The notes beneath the pieces are model-generated. The model was given only the letters and a program-made list of their open reading frames with translations, ran no database searches and was not told the DNA's origin. Shown in pieces: positions 25,141 to 36,675 of a stretch of DNA of 64,000 nt; the stretch's first letter is position 1; every line of letters begins with the position of its first letter. This DNA is from Amaurobius ferox. Its lineage: Eukaryota; Arthropoda; Arachnida; Araneae; Amaurobiidae. The stretch is taken from NCBI GenBank assembly GCA_951213105.1, contig OX578136.1, positions 77,368,937 to 77,432,936 on the forward strand, written 5' to 3'. Position numbers and translations under genes: made by a program.

Positions 25141-25399
25141 AAATCTATAATTATTAGTGAAAGTTATAATTCTTAAGTATTTTAAGAAAAGTATTTTGTA
25201 AGTATTATAAGTTAAGTATTGTGTCTTTATATGTCGCTATAACAATTTAAAATTTTTAATTCAATGATATTTCTGCTGTAGTAGAACTCACAATCATCAG
25301 ACCTGAAACAGTTTGACTTCTTCAAAATGTTGAACTCACCATCGAAATCTGCAGACAATTTCATAGCGCGTCCTCCCTAATGATCATCAAAATTGTATG

Positions 25400-25454
25400 T
25401 TGTTGTTGTTGAGACACAGACCGTCCGACCTACCAGAAAGGTCTAAGGTAACCG
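25400..25454 (-). mobile_element. 55-bp SINE 3'-tail insertion with perfect 14-bp duplication
   Basis: Only the last ~55 bases of the 5S-tRNA SINE (the GTTGTTGTTGAGAC end) are present. They lie between two identical copies of ATCAAAATTGTATG at 25386-25399 and 25455-25468. It is an extreme 5'-truncated retroposition product, showing that the 3' end and simple-repeat tail are the recognised part. Confidence 0.85.
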
Positions 25455-26119
25455 ATCAAAATTGTATGTGCTATATTTTTTAGCCAATAATCTTGTTAAA
25501 TAACATCTGCCAACATTTTTACTAATAAATCGGTTTGCAAAATTAGCTGTCGATCGGAATTTTCGTTCAAAAGTTAGAGTCCGTACAAACGAGTCTAGCA
25601 TTATTAATTGTGTTTCCTGTTTTTCCATAAATGCAGCAAGATGGTAAGATGGTAATAGTGTGATATTCAAATAATTTTAAAGGCGAAAATGTCATAACAA
25701 TTTCTTTTAAACAATGATTTTTATTTTACGAATGTCAACTGACCCAAATCGCAAGATAGATTATGATATTCTCAAAATAAAAAACAAATCAAAATGAATC
25801 AATAATTTAAATATTATTCTTAAACCTTACATTTTTAGTAGATTTTTACATTCAGTACTCCAACTACTAAGGATTTTATGCTTTATGTGTAACAGCTGTA
25901 AAGGATATGAATAGAATTTTATGTATATAAAATAAGAAGTTATATTTTATTATTGAAAATGTATTAATTATTCTAATTTCTGTTTTTGAAAAAAACAAGA
26001 ACGAAGGTTTGAAACTCAACGTAATGGTTAGATAATGAATACTTTTCAGCTTCCATAGACGAGATGGCTAGATACAAATACCTATGGGAAAATGTCTCAG
26101 CTTTATTTTACAAAATGAT

Positions 26120-26513
26120 TGTTACGAGCCCCTCTCTGTCCATGCCAAGAAGACTGGGAAAGGTTATTCTCGGCCTGCCATCTTACTTCTCCGAGAGCTG
26201 TGCAGCTGTCCACGCAATTTGATACTGCGGACTGCGGGGGGTCATGGGCCAGAAATTGAAGGGGAGGGCGATGGAGGTTGGAAGAAGAAAGACTTTCTTT
26301 CTGGACTCTGAACAGAACGGACGATCGGACTCGCGGAGTCCCGAGTATTGTGATGATTCGAATAATTTGTGAATATGCGTAGATATGTGTAAATATTTAG
26401 ATATAATAAATGTGTCTTGTGATTATGAAAGTGTTTTACCCAAGCATAGAAAACGAACCACCGAATGGGCTTAAGACAATAAGCAATTGGAAAAGAGAGC
26501 CCAGTTCGGTACA
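26120..26513. mobile_element. Solo LTR, 394 bp
   Basis: It begins TGTTACGAGCCCC, ends CAGTTCGGTACA, and is flanked by the 5-bp duplication ATGAT (26115-26119 and 26514-26518). A TATAATAAATG region near 26402 may hold the polyadenylation signal. TGTTACGA starts are common in arthropod Gypsy LTRs. No internal retroelement sequence is attached. Confidence 0.75.
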
Positions 26514-26639
26514 ATGATATTTACGCAAAACCATTTCGGTTCCGTCGGACTGGAGTCATCGCCTATTTTTTGGCATAGCTGAGCCTATTAACTTAATGTT
26601 ACCAACCCCTTCAAAGTCGGTATCAACATCAGTACCCCG

Positions 26640-27090
26640 ATATTTTTACTAGAGTTAGATTAAGAATCGTGCCATTCTTGTTTGGAGTCTTAAGCTGGTC
26701 TCTCGTTGTAATTTAACTTTCCCTTGCGATAAAGGCCGTTTTCTTTCGACTCCGACATCCACAAGCCCCAAGGTAACCTTTCATATCAGTATGTAGAAGT
26801 TCCTTTGTCTGGACTTTTATGTGTCCACCTTCTGGACATTTTGATTGGCATGCTTTTCCGTCAAGTGATTTTGAAATTGCATCATCTAATGGTTATGTTG
26901 CAACTGAGATCGTATGATCCCCCCCCCCCCCCGCTTCATTAAGAAATGACTTTACATACCTTGGTAACAGATGAATGGCTTCTCTACTTCCAAGATTATC
27001 TACCAAGAATAGTTGAAAAACAACCAGAACTCAAATAACATACTAGTGTTACAGGTAAAAGTTTTCTATTATTAAATCAATTGATATCAT
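26640..27090. repeat. DR2 dispersed repeat, copy 1
   Basis: It contains GTGCCATTCTTGTTTGGAGT, 'cttaag', 'taatttaactttcccttg' and 'acaagccccaagg', then 'ttctattattaaatcaattgat'. The same series occurs at 34862-35340 and 52735-53160. It is an unclassified old element that has served as the target for the LTR, hAT and Polinton insertions. Confidence 0.65.
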
Positions 27091-28975
27091 GCTTATTGTT
27101 GCGAACTAGTAAAATGATGTGGATTCCACCCCCCCACCTCCTTACTTTCGTTTTTTTCGACTACTAGACTGATAAAACACCCGTTGATGCATCCTTTCCA
27201 ATGACGTGGAGTCTATAGTTGCCACATGCCGAAGTTCGAGGAAGTGTTGCTAGATTAGATGATTTATCTTCAATTTGGTGACTTCCCGAAGGTTCGAGAA
27301 GTACTTGAAAATAACGATTATTTTGCATGGTACAAGTGAATTCCAGAATTCTCTACAGAGAGAATTTATAAAAGGAATCATCACTCAATCGCAGTTCAGT
27401 TGACAAGATACGAGCTACATTGAACTGTGACTTTCGTCAACATTTTGAGAATAATAGAGGCAGATTCGTGAACTGATTTTCGCCGATGTTTTGATAATAA
27501 TATTAGTTATTTTGTGAAATTAGTGGAGCAATTAAATGTTGTTTAACTGTGTATTGTTCCTGCTTGTGCTATGTTTGTGAATAGACGTGTTGGTTATCCA
27601 GAAATTTGGAAGTATTCGTGTATCCTAAGTGCACAGGCGAACAATATGTATATTTATATTCATGTTTAATAATACGGTTTAATAATACGATGATTCTAGA
27701 GCAGAGGTTCCCAAGAGGTTTCTAGAGCAGAGGTTCCCAGGGCGCAGAGTCAAATGGGGGACGTTAAGGTAGTCAAGAGGGCGGCCCTGAATAAAATACT
27801 TTAAAAATACTGTTTTCATGAAAAAATATTATACCTATCTCTAAAATTTTCATCTTATTGTTATCGCGTAAATAAGTATTAAAAAAATTAAATTAGCATT
27901 AGGTATAGGTATACCTAATTCAGTTTTAGTATTGTCGGTGACAAGTCTTTGCAAGTTGGTAAGTAACAGAATCCTCTGTCCATAGTGAAAGAGTCCTAAA
28001 ATTTCAAAGCATTTCATTGGATATCCGTGTGTTTTCGAAGACGCACTCTGATTGGTCACGATCAAAATCGACGCTACATGCTTTTTCATCTGGATCTCGA
28101 TCTGTTGACGGTTGTCTTGTATTTTGCGTTAATTTCCCCTGTAAGTAATTATTATTATTGAATATATTCTAATTTTATACTGTATAATTGTTAGTAAATA
28201 ACATTCATAACAATTCAGTTGATGCTCTTTGTATGACTAGATGTAAAATGGATAATTTAGTCATCAGAAGTGTATTTGCTGGTACAAATGAAGACTAATG
28301 AACATTACTTGAAACAATATATGTTTTATGTACATATAACTGTGACTAAATTTAGTTTTTATAATGGTATATTGTGTAATTGTTAGTAAAGAGCATTCAT
28401 AACAATCTGTCCCAACGTCTGGGTTTCCGAAACAGACTTTGACTCCTCGAAAAAATCTTAGCCGAGTAAAGTAACAGTAAGTGAATACAGAAATTAAATG
28501 AATTGACTAAATGAAATTTAATCTAAGTAAAACTGAAATTAAAACTTTTAATTTATTTTAACTGATGTCTATGCTTAAAAATAAATTATTGACAAAAAAA
28601 AAATAAGAGATAAAATTTAACAAAAAAATAAACACATTTATTATGCTTTTAGCTAATAATTCTATTATGGAAGCAATTATGATCATTTTTATCTCATTTG
28701 CAGATATAATTCATATTTTTTAAGCATTTAAACATTTAATATGTATAAAAAAAAGTGTTAATGTGTTCGATCGAAATTAACGTCATTGAATATAATACGC
28801 CAATAAGACGTTTTAGTTTTTATAGAAAATAGTAGATGGCGTCATCCCAAATGAATTAATCCTTATTTGTAAGTGATACGTGATAGAAGTAAGTTATTAG
28901 CCATTATATTGTATCTATAAATCTGTAGAAAAGTTTTTTTATTATAACCGAGGCAAATGTTCTTTTACTTACGAC

Positions 28976-30860
28976 ATGTCTGAAGCTATTAAGAGTAAAT
29001 GCCGGCAGTACAGTATTGAGTATTTGAAATATGGATTTACGCACTCTCCTACAAACCAATCATTACTTATGTGTTTAATTTGTGAAAAAGTTTTTTCATA
29101 TGACGCCATGAAGCCTTCTTGTCTACAAGAGCATTTAAATAAAATTCATGCTGATACAAAGGACAAAGAATTATTCAATTTTCAAAGACAGGAAAAGAAA
29201 TATTCAAAACAGCCAACTATATTAAACCTTTTTGAGTCGTCTTCTAAACAAGAAAATGACGGATTACGAGCTTCATATAATATTTCATTGTTAATCGCAA
29301 AATCGGGAAAACCACACACAATTGGCAAGGAATTAATCTTGCCGGCAGTCAAAGAAGTAATAAAAACTGTTCTTCATCATAAGACACCATCAGATATCAT
29401 CTGGAAAATACCTCTGAGTAATAATTCAGTGCAAAGAAGAATAGATGAAATAGCTAAAGACTTTGAAATATCATTATGCGATTACTTGAAGACTTGCAAA
29501 TTTCCCATTCAACTTGATAAATCAACTCCACCAAATAACGAAGCACTATTCTTATCATACGTACGATTCATAAAAAAAGAAAAAAATTGTCAAGAGTTAT
29601 TATTTGCCAAAACATTGGAAACCGATACAAAGGAAGAATCGATATTTAATACCATGAACAAGTTTTTTCAAGAGAAAGAAATTCCTTTTCTTAATATTTT
29701 ATCAGCTGCTATTGATGGTGATCCAGCAATGACGGGGCATCATAAGGGTTTCATAGCACATTTGAAACAAGCAGTACCAAATATACTCACTGTACACTGT
29801 GTTATTCATCGTCAGCATTTGGCTGCAAAAAATCTGAATGAAAGCCTGCATACTCCGCTTGATTACGTTATTAAAGCAGTCAATATGATTAGAAACAATT
29901 CATTGAGTGGCAGACTGTTTGGCCAACTTTGTAGTGAAAATGAGGAAGATTATTATCCCTTACTTCTGCACACAGAAGCTCGTTGGCTCTCAAAAGGTAC
30001 TTGTCCGAATTGTTTTTACAATCTATTTGACTCAGTACTAGATTTCCTTGAAAACAGAGACGAAAAACTGCACACAGAAGTTCGTTGGCTCTCGAAAGGT
30101 ACTTGTCTGAATGGTTTTTACAATCTATTTGACTCAGTACTAGATTTTCTTGAAAACAGGGACGAAAAACTGCATGCAGAAGTTCGTTGGCTCTCGAAAG
30201 GTACTTGTCTGAATGGTTTTTACAATCTATTTGACTCAGTACTAGATTTCCTTGAAAACAGAGACGAAAAACTGCGCGCAAACCTGATTACATCCAAAAA
30301 TGATATCGCTTATTTGACAGACCTGATTAAATATTTAATGAAGTAAATTTACAACTGCAAGGTGATGAGTTGAATTTAATTAAAACAAAAAACGTCACAG
30401 CTGCTTTTGTGGGGAAACTTCTTCTGGCTCACTTTTCCACATTATCAGCAGTCTCTGTAAAACAGGATGATTTACTTACTGCCAACACTTGGTCGTTCTT
30501 CATGCTGATTTTAAGGAGCGATTACAGGGTATTTTAGGCATTAATATACCGAGCTGGGATTCAGTTCCTTTCGCAAATGCAGATACAGCAGAATCATCAA
30601 ATTTAGAAGAGGGACTCGTAGAACTCACAACTAACGAAGAACTAAAAGTAAAATTCAGAAATGGATACCAAGAGTTCTATTTTCAAAAATCAATAACAGC
30701 ACTCTACCCTGGATTGTGGGAAAGCGTACAGAAATTTTTAATTGCATTTCCTTCATCGTATTTGGTTGAGCGTGGATTCAGTGCAGTAGCAAATTTACTT
30801 TCTAAGAAAAGGAACAGAGGAACAGACTGCAGATCACTGGGCGTGGCGATTTGCGACTGA
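28976..30860 (+). pseudogene. hAT transposase (SCAND3/ZBED5-type), broken, with triplicated segment
   Basis: The first reading frame (28976-30346) has 456 codons. It starts with a BED-type zinc finger (C33, C36, H53, H58). Next comes an RNase H-like core with aspartates in QLDKST and AAIDGDPAM contexts and the CVIHRQHLAAK region. The EVRWLSKG motif normally carries the catalytic glutamate. That last segment is present three times in tandem (29966-30271). A stop ends the frame at 30346. After an out-of-frame stretch, the C-terminal dimerisation domain (VERGFSAVANLLSKKRNR) continues at 30489-30860. The triplication keeps frame but inserts 68 extra residues into the catalytic core, and the frameshift removes the dimerisation domain, so the protein is not expected to work. 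Confidence 0.9.
29966..30271 (+). repeat. 102-bp in-frame triplication within the hAT transposase
   Basis: Units start at 29966, 30068 and 30170 (34 codons each), nearly identical at DNA level. Related transposases carry the RWLSKG block once. The near-identity indicates recent duplication. Confidence 0.9.
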
Positions 30861-31399
30861 TGTTGACAAAATTGGATCTCGGCATTAACAAATTGATAAA
30901 GCTCCACCAGCCTCAACCATCTCATTAAGTTTTTTATTACTATTTTTGTGTTTATTTTTAAATTTTTAATAAACAGTTTTCTACTTTTGATGGTCTTTTT
31001 AATTTCTACTTTGCGATTCTTAACAGATAGATAATGTGCAGCAATATTTTAATATTTGGTATAACTATTATGTGAGAGGGGGCGTTGAAATTTTATTTTC
31101 TTGTAAAGGGGGCGGAAGTCCGGAAAAGTTTGGGAACCTCTGTTCTAGAGCATGCGTCGTAACAATAATTATATTTATATTCATGTTTAATAATACGGTG
31201 AAATAATTAAAATTTTGAACTATTTTCATTAACTCGACTATATATTTATGCTTTAGAAATATATCAATAATAGCTAAAAATCAACCAGAAAGAAAAGAAA
31301 ACACCGGGATTACCGCTAAATTATTTTCTATTATTATATCAATTGATGCCATACATATTTATATATATGTTAATTTTTAATAATGCGGTGAAATAATTA

Positions 31400-31570
31400 A
31401 AAGTACAGCTTAAAACCGTCAGCATCGAGTATCATTTTGCACTTTACGCAACGACGTAGCGTATTTTTTAAGGTGAATAGTGACTGGTGATGAAAAGTGA
31501 ATCCTTTATGATAATATTATACGAAAAGACAATGATTAAGTCCAAACGAGAATCTCGAATACTAGGAATT
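31400..31570 (+). pseudogene. mariner transposase fragment
   Basis: The plus strand around 31470-31560 encodes a broken VTGDEKWILYDN-type segment, the mariner motif with the first catalytic aspartate region. It matches the better-preserved relic at 34270-34400. Flanks belong to DR2. Confidence 0.6.
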
Positions 31571-32516
31571 AGTATACTTCACGTGTACCAACTGTAAATG
31601 ATATGATTAGAACGTTGATTGTCGATTATTTCAAGGTAAATTCTCCCCCATCATCTCTTTGGAAATAAAAATTAACATTGAGGTTCTATTCCATGGAAAT
31701 TCGAACTATTTAATCTATTTTCCTACCATATAAAGAAAGATTGTATCACTGACATATCAGACTCTTTCATATATATGTATATAAAATGTAATAAAGTGGT
31801 GTTTTTTCATAATATTTCTGATTTAGAAAGAATTCAAATTGTATGTTCAAAACTTAACGTAATGGCTAGATAATGGATAATTTGCAACTTTGAATGATTA
31901 GATGTTTAGACAAAAAAATTAATGCCAAAATATCTCAAAATATACATAGGTTAAATTGATATCAATTCTCCGATTTGCTTGTCACAAAATCATTGCAGTG
32001 TGATTTTGCATATTGAATGGAACACAAATGCCATATTCAACAGTTGCATAATTAAAAAAAATTATAAAAGTTTTATTTCTTTTTTTTTGTTAGTAACTAT
32101 CAGAATTATATATAAAATAATGAAACGTCCACTTGCGGTAATTATAATAATTTGTTATTATAGACATTAATTGAATTGTTGTCTATGCAGTAAATGAGAA
32201 ACGTGTGTTGTGTATTTGACACAAATTTACATTATAACTTCTGGATGTTCATTCTGATTTACTGTATTTTTGTTGTAAGGCAAATCATTAAACTTTTAAA
32301 GACAAAAGAAAAACGGATTCTCTTAATACATTATTTTTAAACAGATGACCTTCAAAATTAATATATCGGGTTGATGGGTAATAATGCAGGATTTTAGCTT
32401 ACCACAAATTAATTAAGTGCATAACAGTCCCTTAAATTGATTCTGCATTCGCCAATTTTATAATTGATATAGTTCTGAGCTCATTCCCCTTCTTCTCCCA
32501 CTTAATTTTTCATATA

Positions 32517-33841
32517 CAGTATTGTGGCAATTAATTGAGACATGTCATTTTTTTCGTTTTATCACACGTAAGCTTAGGAAGAAGCACTCCAAATTAGCTC
32601 AGAGTTCAAATTGCAGTTATTATCAAAGTAGCAGGTGTTCGTATGCACCTGGTAAGTAGCAGGTGCTCAAATTCCTCCGCCAGGTGGCAGGTGTTCCGCA
32701 GTGGTAGTTTCTCAGTTGTTACGGTGCTCATTACCGTCATGGATATCAGCGCGGAAACACGTGCTAAAGTGATTGCGCTTAGAGAACACACTTCTAAGAC
32801 GTTCGATGAAATAGGGAAAATATGTGGAGTGAGTACAGCAAGTGTCGGGAGGATCTGGAAGCGGTTTCAGGAAACAGGAAATGCTGGAACCAGTCGCTCT
32901 GGAAGCTGCGGCCGAAAAAGATCAACTTCGACTCGTGACGACAAAACTTTACATCGAATGAGTGTTAAAAATCCTCGATTAACCAGTTTTGACCTGTCTA
33001 AGTCCATGGTGGCAGCTGGTGTTGATATTGCACCTTCAACAGTGCGATACAGGCTGTTAGAACGCAGACGGAGAGCACGTCGACCGTACAAGAAGCAGCT
33101 TCTGACGCTTCGCATGAAGAAAAAAAGGTTGGAATGGGCACGGAAATACAAAACATGGACTGAGAAGGACTGGGAGAAAGTTCTCTTTTCTGACGAAACA
33201 CATTTTATGGTTCAGGGATTTAGATCTCTGTTCGTGAGAAGGAGCCAAGGAGAACCTCTCAATTAGCACCACATCAATCAAGCACCCAAGCATCCGCCCA
33301 AAAAGATGTTTTGGGGTTGTTTCAGCGTTTTGGGGACAGAATCTCTTGTTCCCGTAGAGGGAATGATGAACAGTGCCAGTTACGAAGTCATATTGACCCG
33401 AAAAGTGCTTCCAACCATGGCTAAACTGTGGCCGAACGGAGATTGCGTTTTCCAACAAGACAGCGCGCCATGTCACACTTCGAAGCGAATCAAAAATTTC
33501 TGCTCAAAAAAATATATTACCGTACTGGATTGGCCCGGGAATTCACCAGACTTGAATCTTATAGAAAATTTGTGGGCTATTGTCAAAAAACGGCTTCACA
33601 AATTTGACTGTACGACGATGGACAAGCTAATTTCGGCCGTTATTGACATATGGTTCAGAGACGTTGAAATTAAAACTACATGTGCTAGTCTAGTACATTC
33701 CATGCCGAAACGTGTCTGTGATGTTATAAAGTCTCGGGGAGGTCATATCACTTATTAGTTTTAAATGTATCCATAGAAAAGTTGAATAAAACTGAATTTT
33801 ATAAAAAAAACTGCATTTCTCAATTAATTGCCACAATACTG
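32517..33841 (+). mobile_element. Tc1-like transposon, 1,325 bp, nearly intact
   Basis: Perfect 24-bp inverted repeats begin CAGTATTGTGGCAATTAATT at 32517 and its reverse complement ends at 33841. TA duplications flank both (32515-32516 and 33842-33843). The element carries one transposase ORF interrupted by a single stop, so it inserted recently relative to its neighbours. Confidence 0.95.
32739..33758 (+). pseudogene. Tc1-family transposase (DD34E) with one in-frame stop
   Basis: Starting at the ATG at 32739, the frame spans 339 codons to a stop at 33756-33758, the usual Tc1 length. The N-terminus is a paired helix-turn-helix DNA-binding region, with a basic linker near residues 105-130. 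The catalytic triad is D152 (SDETHF), D241 (FQQDSAPCH) and E276 (NLIENLW), with 34 residues between the last two. The only defect seen is a TAG at 33264-33266 (codon 176), just after the first catalytic aspartate. Reading frame and length are otherwise preserved on both sides, so a single substitution explains the break. The upstream in-frame extension to 32643 lacks family similarity and is not counted. Confidence 0.9.
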
Positions 33842-33879
33842 TAATTCATTTTTTATTTGCAGACAAATGATATGACAAG

Positions 33880-34480
33880 CTACATATCTGTCATCTCATA
33901 CATTATGAATTTCGGCTTCATGGAAATGCTGCAGAAGCCGCACTCGGAATATTTGTTCAGTATATCCAAATGCTATCAGTGAATGTCAATGCTAACAATG
34001 GTTTAAAAGATTTCGAGAGGGAAATATCATTCTTGAGAACGAACTTAGTTGTGTGCGGCTAAGGCAAATTGGTGATGATGAATTTGGGATAATAGTCGAG
34101 TCAGATCCATGTATCATCGGTAGGGATATAGCTGAGAGGCTTCATTGTGCTCAATCAAGAGCAATGAAGCATTTGAGAAGAGTAGGCAAGTCTTATCGGG
34201 ATGGTTTGTGGGTCCCACATAAACTCTTAGCCTAAAATCGTCAGAGCCGAATATCTCTTAACACTTCACTGGTCACACGAACCGAAATAAAGATTTTAAG
34301 GCGAATTCTGACTGGTGACGAAAAGTGGATCCTTTATGCTAATGTTATGAGAAAAAGAAAATGGTTGAGTTCAAATGAGAAGTCTATTCCCACAGCAAAG
34401 CAGTGTTTGATCAAAATGATTGAGTCAAAGCCAAAAGAATACGCCAATACAGGAATTTAAAAGTTACCTGAGAGATAGGC
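33880..34480 (+). pseudogene. mariner transposase relic
   Basis: Disjointed frames encode, in order: a helix-turn-helix start (HYEFRLHGNAAEAALG-like, about 33900), a DPCIIGRDIAERLHCAQS block with MKHLRRVGK and WVPHKLLA (34053-34230), and ILTGDEKWILYANV (34300-34350). Several stops and frameshifts break it. The Tc1 element at 32517 inserted close to its 5' side. Confidence 0.8.
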
Positions 34481-34849
34481 AAATGTTATAGAAAATGATG
34501 AAGATATATCAATATTAATGATTAATTTTATGCATCACTAATGTTTTTTTCATTAGACGTTGTCTATTAGAACCCTGCATAATTTTCCGACCAACCCAAC
34601 ACATTAAACAAAAAATAGATTTCAATATACATATATATTACTGCACGTTAATAATAACGTTTAAACTGTGGTGGGAGGTTTTAATGTTATGAGATTTCGA
34701 TGTAAATAAATGTAAACAACTCTGTGTATACGTTGGCTGATAAGTAACGTGGACTTTTCAGTTATTTTAGACTTAGCTGAACTTGTGAAATTAACTTTTT
34801 GTATCAGAGCAAGTATCAACATCTGTACTCTGATATATCTGAGAAGATT

Positions 34850-35356
34850 CAAAATGAAAATTGTGCCATTCTTCTTTGGGGTCTTAAGACGTCTTTCTTT
34901 ATAATTTAACTTCTCCTTGGAATAAGGTTAGTTCTCACTAGACTCCGTCGCCTACAAACACCAAGGAAAATACTCAAATTATCGCCATGATTAGGTGAAA
35001 GTTCCGCTGGTTGGACTCTTGCGACCCCACTCTGGAGTTGATGATTTTTAAATCGCATTACCTAGTAGTTGTAGTGTGATTATGGCTAGATCGTAGGAAA
35101 CTACCACCCATCAGGAAAGGGCCTACATTGTTTGTAGCGGCTAACTGGTCAGTGAAATCTACAAAGATAGCTAATAAGCAACCACATTTCAAAAATACAC
35201 AAGGGTTACCTGTAAAAAAGTATTTCAGTATTAAATGTATTGATCCTATAAAAATCTATATTTATGATCCTCATTAACAACACAGGGAATAATTAACAAT
35301 CTGATATATTTTCATTAATTCGACTATATGGAATTGTGAGGAACTTCTTACACAAC
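34850..35356. repeat. DR2 dispersed repeat, copy 2 (Polinton target)
   Basis: It contains the GTGCCATTCTTCTTTGGGGT, 'taatttaacttctccttgg' and 'tgtattgatcctataaaaatct' series. The Polinton is inserted directly after it. Confidence 0.65.
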
Positions 35357-35362
35357 GTTGAG

Positions 35363-36271
35363 AGTAGTGTGGGATTGACAGAGCTGGACCAGACCCATAA
35401 ACACCTCCATAAAAAAACTCCACCCACTTTTAGAAAGGAATGGCTCTCAGCCCCTCCATTAAATCTCCACCCCCTTTTAGAAAGTAATAGCACTCAAAAC
35501 CCCATAAAATTTCCACCCACTTTTAAAAAACAATGGCTCTCAAACACCTATAAAAATCAGACCCACTTTTAGAAAGGAATGGCTCTCAGCCCCTCCATTA
35601 AAATCAGACCCACTTTTAGAAAGGAATGGCTCTCAGCCCCTCCATTAAAATCAGACCCACTTTTAGAAAGGAATGGCTCTCAGCCCCTCCATTAAAATCA
35701 GACCCACTTTTAGAAAGGAATGGCTCTCAGCCCCTCCATTAAAATCAGACCCACTTTTAAAAAACAATGGCTCTCAAACACCTATAAAAATCAGACCCAC
35801 TTTTAGAAAGGAATGGCTCTCAGCCCCTCCATTAAAATCAGACCCACTTTTAGAAAGGAATGGCTCTCAGCCCCTCCATTAAAATCAGACCCACTTTTAG
35901 AAAGGAATGGCTCTCAGCCCCTCCATTAAAATCAGACCCACTTTTAAAAACAATGGCTCTCAAACACCTATAAAAATCAGACCCACTTTTAGAAAGGAAT
36001 GGCTCTCAGCCCCTCCATTAAAATCAGACCCACTTTTAGAAAGGAATGGTTCTCAGCCCCTCCATTAAAATCAGACCCACTTTTAGAAAGGAATGGCTCT
36101 CAGCCCCTCCATTAAATCTCCACCCCCTTTTTAAAACAATGGTATAAGACAACCCCATAGGACTCTTTCAGAACCCACTTTTAGAAATCAGCGAAAAGTC
36201 GTTGACCCCCGAAGGGTACCCCCTGAGACGAGCACCCTCTTTTCCGCGGATGAGACAATATTTTAAGCATT
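35363..36271 (+). repeat. Polinton left terminal inverted repeat, 909 bp
   Basis: It is the inverted counterpart of 50761-51435. Most of its length is a 47-bp tandem repeat (AAATCAGACCCACTTTTAGA-type unit with variant AAACAATGG units). The inner part is unique and ends in TATTTTAAGCATT. It is 234 bp longer than the right repeat, close to five 47-bp units. The ORFs across it are repeat artefacts. Confidence 0.95.
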
Positions 36272-36279
36272 TAAAGAGA
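36260..36279 (+). promoter_or_regulatory. 20-bp motif shared with the polymerase promoter
   Basis: ATTTTAAGCATTTAAAGAGA, 31 bp upstream of the ORF at 36311. An identical 20-mer in the other orientation lies upstream of pPolB (41096-41115). It is probably an early promoter element; its first half belongs to the TIR. Confidence 0.6.
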
Positions 36280-36310
36280 TGCATTTAGAGATAGAAGAGA
36301 ACAAAAAACC

Positions 36311-36607
36311 ATGGACAAACTTAACGCACTTAGTACATTGGAAGGGAGCTATAAAAAGATGAATGAACTCACAATCGATGAAAAATACCCTATCAGTGAA
36401 ATTAAGCAGATAGCAACCAAATATGGGGAAAAACTAGTAGTGGAGTTAGAAGATGGCTCCAGTTTGTTTTTACCGAAGCGATGCGAGCAAAGAGCTTCAG
36501 AATATATGAAGCTAAATGATGAGCCCAAACCTATATTCTTTGTATATTTGGGAACAAAAGATGTCGGGAAAGCACTACCAGCGCAAATGTTTAAAATTGT
36601 ACATTAA
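36311..36607 (+). CDS. Small conserved Polinton ORF, OB-fold-like (possible ssDNA-binding protein)
   Basis: A 98-residue protein, first gene inside the left repeat. The pattern YPISEIKQIATKYGEKLVVE, then a short acidic turn and SLFLPKRCEQ, suggests a five-stranded OB-like barrel as in single-strand-binding proteins. Similar short ORFs are common near one end of arthropod Polintons. I infer a role in protein-primed, strand-displacement replication, because it shares a 20-bp upstream motif only with the polymerase. There are no catalytic residues or membrane segments. The ATG sits in an ACCATGG context and a palindromic hairpin follows the stop. The function is inferred, not recognised by a diagnostic motif. 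Confidence 0.6.
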   Translation: MDKLNALSTLEGSYKKMNELTIDEKYPISEIKQIATKYGEKLVVELEDGSSLFLPKRCEQRASEYMKLNDEPKPIFFVYLGTKDVGKALPAQMFKIVH

Positions 36608-36611
36608 ATTT

Positions 36612-36640
36612 TATTATAATGGTATTAAACCATTATAATA
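36612..36640. terminator. 3' hairpin T1
   Basis: An 11-bp perfect stem (36612-36622 with 36630-36640, core TTATAATGG) and a 7-nt loop, 5 bp after the stop of the OB-like ORF. First of seven such hairpins at gene ends in this element. Confidence 0.55.
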
Positions 36641-36675
36641 TATACAACAACCGTTCTGTTGCCGCTGTCACATAG

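Larger units (their letters stand above)
27702..31142 (+). mobile_element. hAT transposon, 3.4 kb
   Basis: The ends read CAGAGGTTCCCA and TTTGGGAACCTCTG. The 8-bp duplication TTCTAGAG occurs at 27694-27701 and 31143-31150. The left end is doubled: TTCTAGAG plus CAGAGGTTCCC recurs at 27720-27738. Subterminal G-rich tracts are present at both ends. The element encodes the disrupted transposase at 28976-30860 and sits inside an older LTR. Confidence 0.9.
27097..31168 (+). mobile_element. Solo LTR-like element (~615 bp) split by a hAT transposon
   Basis: The left end TGTTGCGAACTAG (27097) and right end GTCGTAACA (31156-31164) form the inverted TGTTrCGA terminus of Gypsy-type LTRs. TTTATAAAAGG near 27366 followed by 'cagttcagttgacaag' looks like an LTR promoter and start. 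Comparison with the unoccupied paralogous sequence at 31320-31380 places an insertion here. TTAT occurs at 27093-27096 and 31169-31172, but the duplication is not clean, so the exact right end is uncertain. Confidence 0.5.

Noticed and set aside
32643..32738. N-terminal extension of the Tc1 transposase
   Set aside because: The 32 extra codons do not resemble the family; the ATG at 32739 gives the normal length.
35336..35882. ORFs with MALSPSIKIRPTF-like repeats in the Polinton TIRs
   Set aside because: Products of the 47-bp tandem repeat; no conserved start or homology, and mirrored at 51226-51507.
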